A stretch of 44,891 nucleotides of DNA from assembly GCA_026392115.1 (NCBI GenBank), contig JAPLCQ010000011.1:1-44891 (forward strand), read 5' to 3'. The DNA comes from Armatimonadota bacterium (GTDB taxonomy: Bacteria; Armatimonadota; Chthonomonadetes; Chthonomonadales; CAJBBX01). Shown here piece after piece: positions 10,027 through 18,533 of this stretch (the stretch's first letter is position 1; the number at the start of each line of letters is the position of its first letter). Below the pieces are notes generated by a model. That model did no database searches and was not told where the DNA came from. It worked only from the letters and a program-made list of their open reading frames with translations. A program made the position numbers and the translations under genes.

Positions 10027-10038
10027 TCGAAGTATACT
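10010..10038 (+). promoter_or_regulatory. Sigma-70-type promoter of the DUF6785/URO-D genes
   Basis: TTGAAA at 10010-10015 and TATACT at 10033-10038 are spaced by 17 bases. The operator covers the -35 box and much of the spacer. This also argues against the in-frame TTG at 10010 being the start codon of the downstream gene. Confidence 0.7.
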
Positions 10039-10144
10039 GGTCCCGCAGGCATCTGTCAACATGCCGCCGGACGCCCGGTCGACGGGTCAGGCAAAGCTGA
10101 ACGGCAACGGTCAGGGACCCGTTGCGCCAATGGGAGACACGCCG

Positions 10145-12160
10145 ATGTCGCTTGGCGACGATCCGATCAACGAAACTCCGGGGCGAGCCGCCGGGTCGCG
10201 TCCCAACCGCGGCGCGCCGACGGACGGCGCAACGCCTCGGCACACCGGCGGGCCGCTCACGGTTCGCGCCTTCGTCCTCAGCGCGTTGTTCGCTCCCCTC
10301 TGCGTCTACTGGGCGCGGGATCAGGGCGTCGATCGCATCTTCTCGCTCATGATCCCGCCGGTGGCGTTGACGCTGCTGTTGGTGGCCCTCAACGTGCCGC
10401 TTCGGCGCCTCAGCCGCCGGTGGGCGTTCACCCAGACCGAACTGGTGCTCTTCTACGCCATGCAGGCCATCATCTGCGCGGTAGCATCGGAGTGGGTGGA
10501 CAACACCGTCGCCTATGCACACAGCTACGCCCTGTTCGGCGCCGGAAACAGCAGCGTGGAGAAGGGCATCCTCCCTTACGCCAGCGACCGGCTCTTCTTC
10601 CTGAACAAGGTCGGGTTGGACACATACACCGGCGGAGGCAAGCCGCTCTCCTACGCATTGACCCAGCTTCCGCTCTGGGGGCCCAAGATCGCCGCATGGA
10701 CGCTGCTCATGGGCCTGGTCTGCCTGGCCATGCTCTGCATCAACTCGCTCATGCGGGACCAGTGGACCAACCGGGAGCGCCTGTCGTTCCCGACGCTGCA
10801 ACTGCCCATCGCCATCACGCAGGCGGGGGGAGCCGGCCCCATCTGGCGGAGCCGCTGGATGTGGGGCGCTTTCGCCGGCATGTTCGCAATCGACATGCTC
10901 AACGGCCTCTCATTCCTCTACCCATCGATCCCGAGCATCAACGTCCGGTTCATGGGTGACGTCGGCGCCTGGTTCCCCTCGCGCCCATGGAGCGACATCG
11001 GATGGACGCCCATCGCCATCTTCCCCTACCTGTCGGCGATCGGCCTGTTCATGCCGACGGACCTGCTCCTCTCCTGCATAGTCTTCTTCTTTGTGCGGAA
11101 GGGCCAGCAGGTGCTGCTCTCGAGCATGGGCTACGAACAGGGCTACTTCGGGGGAGGAGGTCTGGTTCCCACGCCTCCATACGCGACCGAGCAGTCTTGG
11201 GGCGCGTTCATCGGTCTTGCCGTCATGGCCGTCTGGGTGGCGCGTGGCTACCTGCGGGAGGTCTGGGGCGAGATACGGAACGGCGGGACGACCGATCGCA
11301 GGCTGGTGCCCCACCGCCTTGCGTTCGCCGGGCTCGTGGCATCGGTCTGCGGTCTGGGCGCCTTCGGGGTGCGGTGCGGGCTGCCGTTCGCGTTCGTCAT
11401 CGGCTACAGCGGAGCTTTCCTCGTGTTCAGCGTCGCGCTCACGAAGCTCCGTGCGCAGCTCGGGCCGCCGCTCAACGAGGTGGCGCTGCTTGGCCCCAAC
11501 CAGCTCATCGTGGACTTCCGGGGCACCCACGGCATCCCGGCCCCGATGATCGCCCGGTGGGTCACCATGCTGAACTTCATGAACCGGATCCACCGCACGC
11601 ATCCCATGCCGCACCAGTTGGAAAGCATCAAGCTGGCCGAGCAGCATGGGGTCAGCCAGAGGGCCATGTTCACGGCCATCGCCCTGGCTTCGGTTCTGGG
11701 CATCGCCATGGGCGGCCTATGCCAGGTGATCATCGGCTACAGGTTGGGCGCCACGAACACCGCCTGGGATACGCCGGCCATCATCCAGCAACTCACCGAC
11801 ACGCCGAGGCCGCCCAACCTCGCGGCGATCTGCGCCATCACGCTGGGTTTCGCCGGAGTTCTGGCCCTGGACAGCGTCCGGTTCCACATGCCAGGCTTCC
11901 TGCTGCATCCCGCCGGCTACGCATTGGGCATGAACTTCGGCATCGACTACATCTGGTTTGGACTGATCCTTGTTCTGATCCTGAAGGTCTACGTGCAGCG
12001 CTACTACGGGCTCGGCGGATACGAGCGGCTTCGTATGGCGGCCCTCGGCGTCATCCTCGGCGAGTACGCCGCCGAGACGATCTGGTCGGGGCTTGCCATG
12101 CTGACGCATGCGGCGACCTACACGGTGAGCATCAACGGACGGCTCATCTGGAACCAATGA
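10145..12160 (+). CDS. DUF6785-type polytopic membrane protein, putative transporter
   Basis: From the ATG at 10145 the product is 671 residues. GGGAG lies 8 bases upstream; in-frame starts at 10130 and 10061 are possible. After a polar N-terminal tail of about 40 residues there are roughly 13 hydrophobic segments, beginning with FVLSALFAPLCVYWA and ending near the C-terminus, so it is an integral inner-membrane protein. The pattern, including RWAFTQTELVLFYAM after the second helix, matches proteins annotated as DUF6785/DUF6784 in Armatimonadota, Planctomycetota and Verrucomicrobiota. No biochemical function is established for them. The promoter overlaps a LacI operator and the next gene is a URO-D-family protein 67 bp downstream. 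I infer uptake of a sugar or a related breakdown product. Confidence 0.72.
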   Translation: MSLGDDPINETPGRAAGSRPNRGAPTDGATPRHTGGPLTVRAFVLSALFAPLCVYWARDQGVDRIFSLMIPPVALTLLLVALNVPLRRLSRRWAFTQTELVLFYAMQAIICAVASEWVDNTVAYAHSYALFGAGNSSVEKGILPYASDRLFFLNKVGLDTYTGGGKPLSYALTQLPLWGPKIAAWTLLMGLVCLAMLCINSLMRDQWTNRERLSFPTLQLPIAITQAGGAGPIWRSRWMWGAFAGMFAIDMLNGLSFLYPSIPSINVRFMGDVGAWFPSRPWSDIGWTPIAIFPYLSAIGLFMPTDLLLSCIVFFFVRKGQQVLLSSMGYEQGYFGGGGLVPTPPYATEQSWGAFIGLAVMAVWVARGYLREVWGEIRNGGTTDRRLVPHRLAFAGLVASVCGLGAFGVRCGLPFAFVIGYSGAFLVFSVALTKLRAQLGPPLNEVALLGPNQLIVDFRGTHGIPAPMIARWVTMLNFMNRIHRTHPMPHQLESIKLAEQHGVSQRAMFTAIALASVLGIAMGGLCQVIIGYRLGATNTAWDTPAIIQQLTDTPRPPNLAAICAITLGFAGVLALDSVRFHMPGFLLHPAGYALGMNFGIDYIWFGLILVLILKVYVQRYYGLGGYERLRMAALGVILGEYAAETIWSGLAMLTHAATYTVSINGRLIWNQ

Positions 12161-12161
12161 C

Positions 12162-12177
12162 GCGCCGCCCACGGCGC
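12162..12177 (+). other. Short hairpin between permease and URO-D genes
   Basis: GCGCCG-CCCA-CGGCGC forms a 6-bp stem with a 4-base loop immediately after the permease stop codon. No T-run follows, so it is more likely a stabilising or processing hairpin within the operon than a full terminator. Confidence 0.35.
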
Positions 12178-12227
12178 ATCCGCTACGACGGGCGCCCACC
12201 TCGGCGTCCACAGGAGACCCATACCTA

Positions 12228-13358
12228 ATGACATCCCGTGAGAGGCTGCAGTGCGTGCTGCGAGGGGGTATCCCCGACTGCGTGCCCGTATGCCCCGACA
12301 TTTCGAACATGGTTCCGGCGCGACGCACCGGTAAGCCCTTCTGGGACATCTACCTCTACAACGATCTGCCGCTCATGGACGCGTACATCGATGCCGCCCG
12401 CCACTACGGCTTCGACGCCTTCATGGACCTCTTCCCGCTCACCTTTCCCGAGGAGGCCGCTGGAGCCGAGGGATTGGAGCGCTATATCGTCCGCCGCACG
12501 GAAAGCGCGATCACCACGCGGCTCTGCCGCAAGGAGGGAGGCAAGCGGACCTGGAGCCCCACCGTGGATGTCTTCCCGGTGGCCGATCCGCCCACCCACG
12601 GTGTGGACCCGGCCAAGGTTGGCCTGCCGTCGGTTCCCGAGCGCTTCGAGCCGGTAGAGGGCGTGCGGCCCTTCGACACGGGGCCTGCGGGCTTTCAGCG
12701 GATCAAGCGGCGCATGGGGGATCAGGGCCTGGTGGGCGTTTACGTCACCTACTCGGCCGTTCTCGGCAACCCGGACATGATTTACCACTACCTCGACAAC
12801 CCCGACCTGCATGAGCAGTGGGCCGAAGAGCGCGTGCGGGTCGCCGAGGAGCGCTTCGCCCGTGTGATGGCCATGGAGGAGAAGCCTGACTTCATCTGCG
12901 TGGGAGGCTCAGGCACTCTGGTCTTCCAGACGATGGAGATCTTCCGCCAACTGGCCTTCCCGGCGGTGAAGCGCGTCATCGACCTGGCCACTGAGGCGGG
13001 CCTGCCCACGCACATACATTCCTGCGGCCCGGAACGTGAACTGGTGCGCGTCATGGCCGAGGAGACAAACCTGACCCTCATCGATCCGCTGGAGACGCCG
13101 CCCATGGGCGACTGCGATCTGGCCGAGCTGAAGCGGCTCTGGGGCGGCAAGCTGACGCTGAAGGGCAACCTGCACACGACCGAGGTCATGCTGATGGGCA
13201 GCCCTGAGGACGTGGCCCGAGCCTCGCGCAAGGCGATCGACGACGCGGCCGAGGGCGGGCGGTTCATCCTCTCCACAGGCGACCAGTGCGGACGGGACAC
13301 CCCCGACGCCAACCTGGAGGCGATGATCGAAACCGCCCGCACCTACGGCCGCTACTGA
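12228..13358 (+). CDS. URO-D-family protein, zinc methyltransferase-like (MtaA/CmuA group)
   Basis: This 376-residue protein belongs to the uroporphyrinogen decarboxylase superfamily. It lacks the N-terminal RxPVWxMRQAG signature of true HemE. It does keep what looks like the zinc triad of the corrinoid methyltransferases MtaA, MtbA and CmuA: H264 and C266 in HSCG, and C354 in GDQCG near the C-terminus, followed by TPDANLEAMIE. This favours methyl transfer between a corrinoid protein and an acceptor rather than heme synthesis. AGGAGA lies 11 bases before the ATG. It follows the DUF6785 gene, a pairing that recurs in polysaccharide-degrading lineages, and probably shares its LacI-controlled promoter. 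No corrinoid protein is encoded nearby. Its last 7 bases overlap the convergent GH gene. Confidence 0.8.
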   Translation: MTSRERLQCVLRGGIPDCVPVCPDISNMVPARRTGKPFWDIYLYNDLPLMDAYIDAARHYGFDAFMDLFPLTFPEEAAGAEGLERYIVRRTESAITTRLCRKEGGKRTWSPTVDVFPVADPPTHGVDPAKVGLPSVPERFEPVEGVRPFDTGPAGFQRIKRRMGDQGLVGVYVTYSAVLGNPDMIYHYLDNPDLHEQWAEERVRVAEERFARVMAMEEKPDFICVGGSGTLVFQTMEIFRQLAFPAVKRVIDLATEAGLPTHIHSCGPERELVRVMAEETNLTLIDPLETPPMGDCDLAELKRLWGGKLTLKGNLHTTEVMLMGSPEDVARASRKAIDDAAEGGRFILSTGDQCGRDTPDANLEAMIETARTYGRY

Positions 13359-16300
13359 GCCCTGCGCCGGAGCGTCACCCGCACCACCTCGCCGAAGGGG
13401 GTCCAACCCGCTGCCACCAGGCGGAGCGTGACCCGCGTTTCGCCGGCTTGGCCCGCCGGCAGGACGCCCTTGAAGCGGCCGTCGGCGAGGAAGGGCGTAT
13501 CGGTCGCCAGCGGGATGAGGGCCTTGCCCCCGTCCCAGGTTGCCTCGAGGTAGACGCCGCCGGCCTCCTGTCCCGGGCCTTTCGGGGCCAGCCAGGAGGC
13601 CTCGGCGGTGTTGCCCATTTCGGCCTCGAGCGCCACGTCCTCACCGGCTCGGAGGTCGATCACGGCTCCGTCTCCGGCGTCGCGCCCGCCGATGCGGAGG
13701 CGGTTCAACTCGGCGTTCAGGTACTTGGGCGGGTTGGAGCCGGTGGCGGGCACGTTGCCCACGGCCACCCTCGGCGCGTTGGCCGACGTGGTTCCCGCGG
13801 CCTCGGTGCGGACGCCCGGCGACTTGCCCTGCAGGAACGCGGCAACCCAGGCCGGCGCGGCCTCGGCGTAGAGGCCCGAGAAGCCGGTGGCGTGCTTGTC
13901 ACGGTCCACGGTGATCAGGACGTCGGGCCTGGGCGCCGGACCCAGCCTCCGCATGGCGGGCGCCACGACCTGATAGACCTCGGCCGCCGGGCGCGGCGTG
14001 CCGTCGGGCTGGATAATGCCGAAGTCGCTCTTCTCGTCTACGCGCAGGCCGCCGGGCCACCACCAGCCCGCTGCGCCGTCGGCCCCCGTCTCGCGCACCA
14101 TGGCCAGCGTCTTGCGATAGTAGTCGGCCGACTGCTGCAGGTTCTCGGTCAGGAGGGCGTGGGTGTAGGCCTCCGGGCTCACGCCGTAGAAGAGCGCCGA
14201 CCCGAACTCCGCCCAGTAGACCGGCTTGCCGCCGCTGTAGTAGCGCCCGTAGGCGTTGAGGAAGCCTCCGCTGAGGAAGCCCTTGCGGTCGCCGCCGATG
14301 TTGTAGCCCTCCGGCGACGTGAAGTCCAGGTGCTTGGCGCCGCTGCGGAGGTCCACCGGCAGGTGGCCCTGGGTCCAGAGCGCCCCAAGTCCGCCCCATC
14401 CGCTGCGGGCGCCCATGAGATGCCGCGGGTCGACCTCGCGCACGGCGCGCCGAACCGCTTGGTAGCCGCGCGAGAAATTGTCGTCCCAGAAGCGCCGGTA
14501 CGCGGCGGTGAAGACGCGCCACGGGCCGTCGGTGGTGAGCAGGTCGTCGGCCGGGCCGGTGAGGAGGCCCCCGTCGGTTCGGGGCGCCGCGTAGCTCCAG
14601 TCCTTCTCGGCGGCCGCCTCGCTGCCGTAGCGGTCGGCTACCCAGCGCCGCCACTCGCCGTCGTGCGGTTTCCGCGCCGCGTAGGGCCCCACATGGACCT
14701 CCCAGCCCAGGTCGTAGGCGAAGACGGCGGGGTCGTCGTCCAGTCGTGCGGCGCGGATCATCTCCTGCGCCAGGGCGGGCTGATGCGTCACGGGGTCCAG
14801 GTGGGGCAGGAAGATGTGCGCCTTGATGCCCCGCTTCTCGCACCGGGCCAGGAATTCGGCCAGCGGGCGGGCCTGGTCCAGGCGCCCGTACTGGATGCTC
14901 ACCAGGTTCATGCCCAGCCGCTGCATCTGCGCCAGGTCGCGCTCCACCACGGCGGGGTCGTACTGGTCGGGAGAGAGCCAGTGGAGCCAGTACTCGCCCG
15001 GCTCCTGCCCGGCGGAGTAGAGAGGCCAGTAGTTGATGCCGAGCGCGAACCAGGGCTTGCCGCCGAGCATGAAGCGGCCGCCGGACGCCGTGACCGTGTT
15101 CTTTTCGGTGGCCCTGCCCTGTGTCAACACGCGGAACGGCATGGCGAGGCGGTCCACGTCGGAGCCGTCAGTTCGCAGTGCCACCTCCGCGACGTACTCG
15201 CCCGGCTCCGGCGAACCGACGGAGGCGAGGTCGACGGCCATCGGTTGCACGGTATGCGCGGCCACGGTGACCTTCTGCCGCGTGCGCCGCGGGAGGCCGT
15301 CGGGCCCCCGCACGGAGGCGACGACCGTCACCTGTGCGGGCTTCGAGCCGAGGTTCACCAGCCGGGCGCCCACCGTCACGGGCTCGCCGACGAAGCCGGC
15401 GAAGCTCTCGGCGCCCGCGGACGCCAGGAAGAGCCCGCGGGCCATGCGCCGGGCCATCTCCGCCGCCACGGCGGGATAGGGCGACCCGGCCGCGGCCAGC
15501 GCGGACTGCGACACGCCGAGGAGGGCCCAGACCGAGCCCCGGTACGAACCGTCGAGGTTCAGCAGGAGGTGCGCCGCCGCGCCGCGCCGCTGGCCGGCCG
15601 CCTTGTCCATGGCCCAGAGCACCGGCACGAACCGGGCCGCGGGTGGCCTGAGGCCCAGCCCCGGCGACCGCGAGATGGCGCAGATGACGGGCCAGGCGGC
15701 GCGCAGCCGACGGCCGCGGCCGGCGGGCAGGACCGTGTCGGCTCTGGTCGGGTAGGTCTTGTACGCCGGCGAGAGGGTCTCCAGCAGCGGCGGGTTCAGG
15801 TCCACCGCGCCCACCGGGTCCACGGCGGTCTGGAGGTCGGCCACCCAGTACTCGTGGGCGGTGCCCATCTCCTGGTGCGAGAGGCCGTTGGCCAGGCCGA
15901 AGGTGAACTGCCGGGCGCGCTCGGGGTTCATGCGGTCGCCGTTGCCGCCCCTGCCGCGCGCGGCGCCGTCGGGCCAGAAGGTCATCTCCTCGGCGCGTAT
16001 GGCGTAGCGCGTCCACTTCGGCGCAAGCTTCACGGTGGACATCCAGCGGGTGCCGTCGGCCTCCTTCCACTCGACGAGCAGTTCGGGCGTCTTCGGTCCG
16101 CCCTTTGCCCAGAAGGTGGTCAGCGTGCGCCCGCCGTTGAAGGGGGCATCCAGCGCATGGCTGCCCAGCGTATCCCACGTGTCGAGCTTGGCGACCCGAA
16201 CGTGGACGGCCGTGGCGCCGCCGGGGCCGCCCGGCTCCGTCAGGTATACGGCCTCGCTGCCTGCGGTGCCCGTCACGCGGGTCCAGCGCTTCAGCTCGGC

Positions 16301-16756
16301 CGGATCGAAGCGAACCACGGGCGTCCCCGCGGCCTCGGCCAGCTTGGCCTGCAAGCCCGCCCGGCCGGCCCACTTGCCGCCCACCCGTACGCGCATCTCC
16401 TGGAAGGGTGGACCGGAGAGCGCCAGCAGATGATTGCCGCGATTCAGGAACCGCAGCAGCGGCTCCCGCGCAGGCGCCGGGAACGCCGGCGAATAGGGGA
16501 GCGCCAGCGTGACGCCGGGCCCTCCTTCGGCGTCCAGGGCTGCGGCCAGGCCCTCCGCGCTCGTGTCGCGGCACTGGAGCCCCGCCGCCGTCAGGGCCCG
16601 GCGCAGCGCCGGAACGACGGCCTCGGCGGAGCCCTCGAAGCGTTCGGTGAGCAGGATCACCCGGCCCAGCGGGGGCTCGGCGGCACCGGATGGCGCTGAG
16701 GCTGCCAGCGAGGCCAGCCCGGCAGTGAGGCCCGCGAGAACGATGCACCAGGTCAT
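13352..16756 (-). CDS. Large secreted TIM-barrel glycoside hydrolase
   Basis: The product has 1134 residues with a signal peptide (MTWCIVLAGLTAGLASLAAS). Residues about 30-130 look like a small alpha/beta domain, about 150-300 a beta-sandwich and about 480-575 an Ig-like fold. A GH-A clan barrel begins near residue 590 at FMLGGKPWFALGINYWP. Candidate catalytic glutamates are E686 (in DLGWEVHVGPY) and E850 (in VYWAEFGSA). A beta-sandwich closes the protein. GGAGGAG lies 5 bases before the ATG. The first 67 codons and the upstream region are duplicated at 20811-21087, directly after the PL22 gene. This implies that the gene was once the third cistron of that operon and was separated by the 16834-20810 insertion. 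It could now be transcribed only from its own or island promoters. GH family and substrate are not resolved. Confidence 0.75.
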   Translation of the reverse strand: MTWCIVLAGLTAGLASLAASAPSGAAEPPLGRVILLTERFEGSAEAVVPALRRALTAAGLQCRDTSAEGLAAALDAEGGPGVTLALPYSPAFPAPAREPLLRFLNRGNHLLALSGPPFQEMRVRVGGKWAGRAGLQAKLAEAAGTPVVRFDPAELKRWTRVTGTAGSEAVYLTEPGGPGGATAVHVRVAKLDTWDTLGSHALDAPFNGGRTLTTFWAKGGPKTPELLVEWKEADGTRWMSTVKLAPKWTRYAIRAEEMTFWPDGAARGRGGNGDRMNPERARQFTFGLANGLSHQEMGTAHEYWVADLQTAVDPVGAVDLNPPLLETLSPAYKTYPTRADTVLPAGRGRRLRAAWPVICAISRSPGLGLRPPAARFVPVLWAMDKAAGQRRGAAAHLLLNLDGSYRGSVWALLGVSQSALAAAGSPYPAVAAEMARRMARGLFLASAGAESFAGFVGEPVTVGARLVNLGSKPAQVTVVASVRGPDGLPRRTRQKVTVAAHTVQPMAVDLASVGSPEPGEYVAEVALRTDGSDVDRLAMPFRVLTQGRATEKNTVTASGGRFMLGGKPWFALGINYWPLYSAGQEPGEYWLHWLSPDQYDPAVVERDLAQMQRLGMNLVSIQYGRLDQARPLAEFLARCEKRGIKAHIFLPHLDPVTHQPALAQEMIRAARLDDDPAVFAYDLGWEVHVGPYAARKPHDGEWRRWVADRYGSEAAAEKDWSYAAPRTDGGLLTGPADDLLTTDGPWRVFTAAYRRFWDDNFSRGYQAVRRAVREVDPRHLMGARSGWGGLGALWTQGHLPVDLRSGAKHLDFTSPEGYNIGGDRKGFLSGGFLNAYGRYYSGGKPVYWAEFGSALFYGVSPEAYTHALLTENLQQSADYYRKTLAMVRETGADGAAGWWWPGGLRVDEKSDFGIIQPDGTPRPAAEVYQVVAPAMRRLGPAPRPDVLITVDRDKHATGFSGLYAEAAPAWVAAFLQGKSPGVRTEAAGTTSANAPRVAVGNVPATGSNPPKYLNAELNRLRIGGRDAGDGAVIDLRAGEDVALEAEMGNTAEASWLAPKGPGQEAGGVYLEATWDGGKALIPLATDTPFLADGRFKGVLPAGQAGETRVTLRLVAAGWTPFGEVVRVTLRRRAQ

Positions 16757-16833
16757 GTGGCTCCTCCGGCCGGGCTCATCGCCGGCGGTCCTCCACGGTC
16801 AGCCGCCCGGAGACGGTCAGTTCGCGCGTCTCG
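16557..16833. repeat. 277-bp direct repeat, left copy
   Basis: This segment matches 20811-21087 without gaps: 262 of 277 bases agree, and nine of the fifteen differences fall in one run of 24 bases (the signal-peptide cleavage region of the GH gene). It holds the first 66 codons of the intact GH gene, its ribosome site, and the last 18 codons of the PL22 gene. The two copies bracket the 4-kb island. Confidence 0.92.
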
Positions 16834-16850
16834 CGGCGGCGCGACATTGG

Positions 16851-18443
16851 CTACTCGGCTGGATTATACACACACCGAAACACACAGCTTCTGCAATCAA
16901 ACGTAGTGTCAACACCGTCATATGTCAGAGGCAGTTCATTGCGATAGTAGCACCCCGGATGCTCGAGCGTCCATGAACCGAACGTGCCACCCCTCACAGA
17001 ATGGACCCAACCGGTCTCAGGTCCCGGTGGATTCGAACCCGGCGCCTCGGAGTAGTAGGTCTGACTGAACCAGTCGTTGCACCACTCCAACTGCCGGCCC
17101 AGCATTCCAGCGCAACCATACGGTGAGGTCCGCAGTCGAAGCTCATCTGCTGTGCCCTCCTGCCACTCATTCCCCCATGGATATAGGTACCCGTCCGAGC
17201 CACGAGCCGCCTTCTCCCACTGGGCCTCGGATGGCAGAGCAACTCCAGCCCATTCCGCATACGCTCGCGCCGCATGCCACTCGACCGACGGCATTGGATC
17301 ACTATCGAGCCAGCGTTCAGGGTTCCCAGGCAGATAAAAAGTTCGACCAGTGGCAGCGCAAAATCTCTTGAACTGCAGTATCGAGACGGCTCTTGTGTAT
17401 ATCCAAAAGCCACTTAGGTACACGACTCTCTGCGGCATACAAGAAGGCTTGGCGCACGGATCCGTGTGCCTGGCACCCATTATGAACTGGCCGCTGGGCA
17501 CCCACATTAGCTGCGAACCATCACACGGATTAACCGTATAGTCGCCTATAGAATTTCCAACACCTGGAGGCCAGCCACAGGATGCAGGCGCAGTGGAACC
17601 CGCCTGCGAGATGATAGTTTCCCACGAGCTACGGTGCTGCGTGTCCAACTTTAGGCAACCATCAATAATATGCCCCAGGGGATAGGGAAGAGCGTCACGG
17701 ATGATGGGCAGGCCAGTCGTCAGCGCTGTGTAGTCAGCGACAGAGCTGCAGTCGCACGGAAGGGCCCCAGTCAGGCATTCCAGCAGTACCGCTCCAAGGG
17801 CCCAGACATCGCACAACGGATCGGCCTCACCTGCCTGTAGCTGGGGCGAGCAATACCGGCTGGCACTGCGACTGAGCACCCCGTTGGACCGGTCTAGGCT
17901 GTTCGGTGTGGCTGGCATACCATCCACCATGCCTTTGGCCGCTATTCCGATGTCGGCCAGCTTCCATACACGGCCCGCGCACACGATGCTTGAGGGGGTC
18001 AGGTTACCGTGCACCAACGTCATGTCTGACAGAAATCGGATCGCTTCTGCGATATGCCGCGCAATAATTATAGTCTCCGCGGCCGACAAGTGACCACATC
18101 GAATCAGCTTGCCACGCAAAGTATCGTCAGCAAGTTCAGTCGCTATGTAAAGAAAGACTGGTAGTGTTTGTGAATGGAACTCACCAGCACCGCGAAACGT
18201 TACGATATTGGGATGCGAGACGCCGGCTAGTGCACGGGCTTCGTTCACCACACGGTCGCGCGAATCACCGTCGCGGGGCGAGTACATCCGCAACTCGACA
18301 GGTCCTACGGCGTGCCCATCGACGATCTCGTTTGCCAGGTACCGACAACCGGCGTCGCCCACCGCCGCCGCTCGTCCTGTGATGCGGTACCTACCGCCAA
18401 CGACCAAACCGATCAGGCTCTGTCCGGCTTCTGCTTTGGTCAT
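16851..18443 (-). CDS. Pseudokinase fused to an FGE-like (C-type-lectin-fold) domain, copy 1
   Basis: The product has 530 residues and no signal peptide. Residues about 18-280 follow the protein-kinase fold: GRYRITGR at the start, a likely alpha-C glutamate E68, HGNLTPSSIV at 145-154, DIG at 164-166 and DVWALGAVLLECLTG at 212-226. The HRD aspartate is replaced (HGN at 145-147) and the beta-3 lysine position reads VELRMY, so catalysis is doubtful. Residues about 305-525 are a formylglycine-generating-enzyme-like domain (MWVPSGQFIMG, LPSEAQWEKAARG, YPWGNEW, LEWCNDWF, VRGGTF). The two active-site cysteines of true FGE are not both present, so a ligand-binding lectin-type fold is likelier. GGAG lies 8 bases before the ATG. 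Its paralogue ends 90 bp upstream. Confidence 0.85.
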   Translation of the reverse strand: MTKAEAGQSLIGLVVGGRYRITGRAAAVGDAGCRYLANEIVDGHAVGPVELRMYSPRDGDSRDRVVNEARALAGVSHPNIVTFRGAGEFHSQTLPVFLYIATELADDTLRGKLIRCGHLSAAETIIIARHIAEAIRFLSDMTLVHGNLTPSSIVCAGRVWKLADIGIAAKGMVDGMPATPNSLDRSNGVLSRSASRYCSPQLQAGEADPLCDVWALGAVLLECLTGALPCDCSSVADYTALTTGLPIIRDALPYPLGHIIDGCLKLDTQHRSSWETIISQAGSTAPASCGWPPGVGNSIGDYTVNPCDGSQLMWVPSGQFIMGARHTDPCAKPSCMPQRVVYLSGFWIYTRAVSILQFKRFCAATGRTFYLPGNPERWLDSDPMPSVEWHAARAYAEWAGVALPSEAQWEKAARGSDGYLYPWGNEWQEGTADELRLRTSPYGCAGMLGRQLEWCNDWFSQTYYSEAPGSNPPGPETGWVHSVRGGTFGSWTLEHPGCYYRNELPLTYDGVDTTFDCRSCVFRCVYNPAE

Positions 18444-18533
18444 CTGTCATGCTCCGCGTGCACGCCGAGCGACCAGTTGTGCGCCCACACGCCAGATGCC
18501 GAGGGCCTCAGCGAGAAGAGTGAGCGGTGTCGG

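Noticed and set aside
10010-10144. TTG at 10010 as start of the DUF6785 gene
   Set aside because: The TTG is the -35 box of a well-spaced promoter and part of the LacI operator, so it should not be in the transcript; the ATG at 10145 has a ribosome site.
12228-13358. HemE (heme biosynthesis) annotation
   Set aside because: The HemE N-terminal arginine-rich signature is absent, while the H-x-C...C zinc pattern of methyltransferases is present.
13286-16699. A 1137-codon plus-strand open frame
   Set aside because: It mirrors the large GH gene on the minus strand; the translation has no recognisable domain and is dominated by Gly, Arg, Ala and His.
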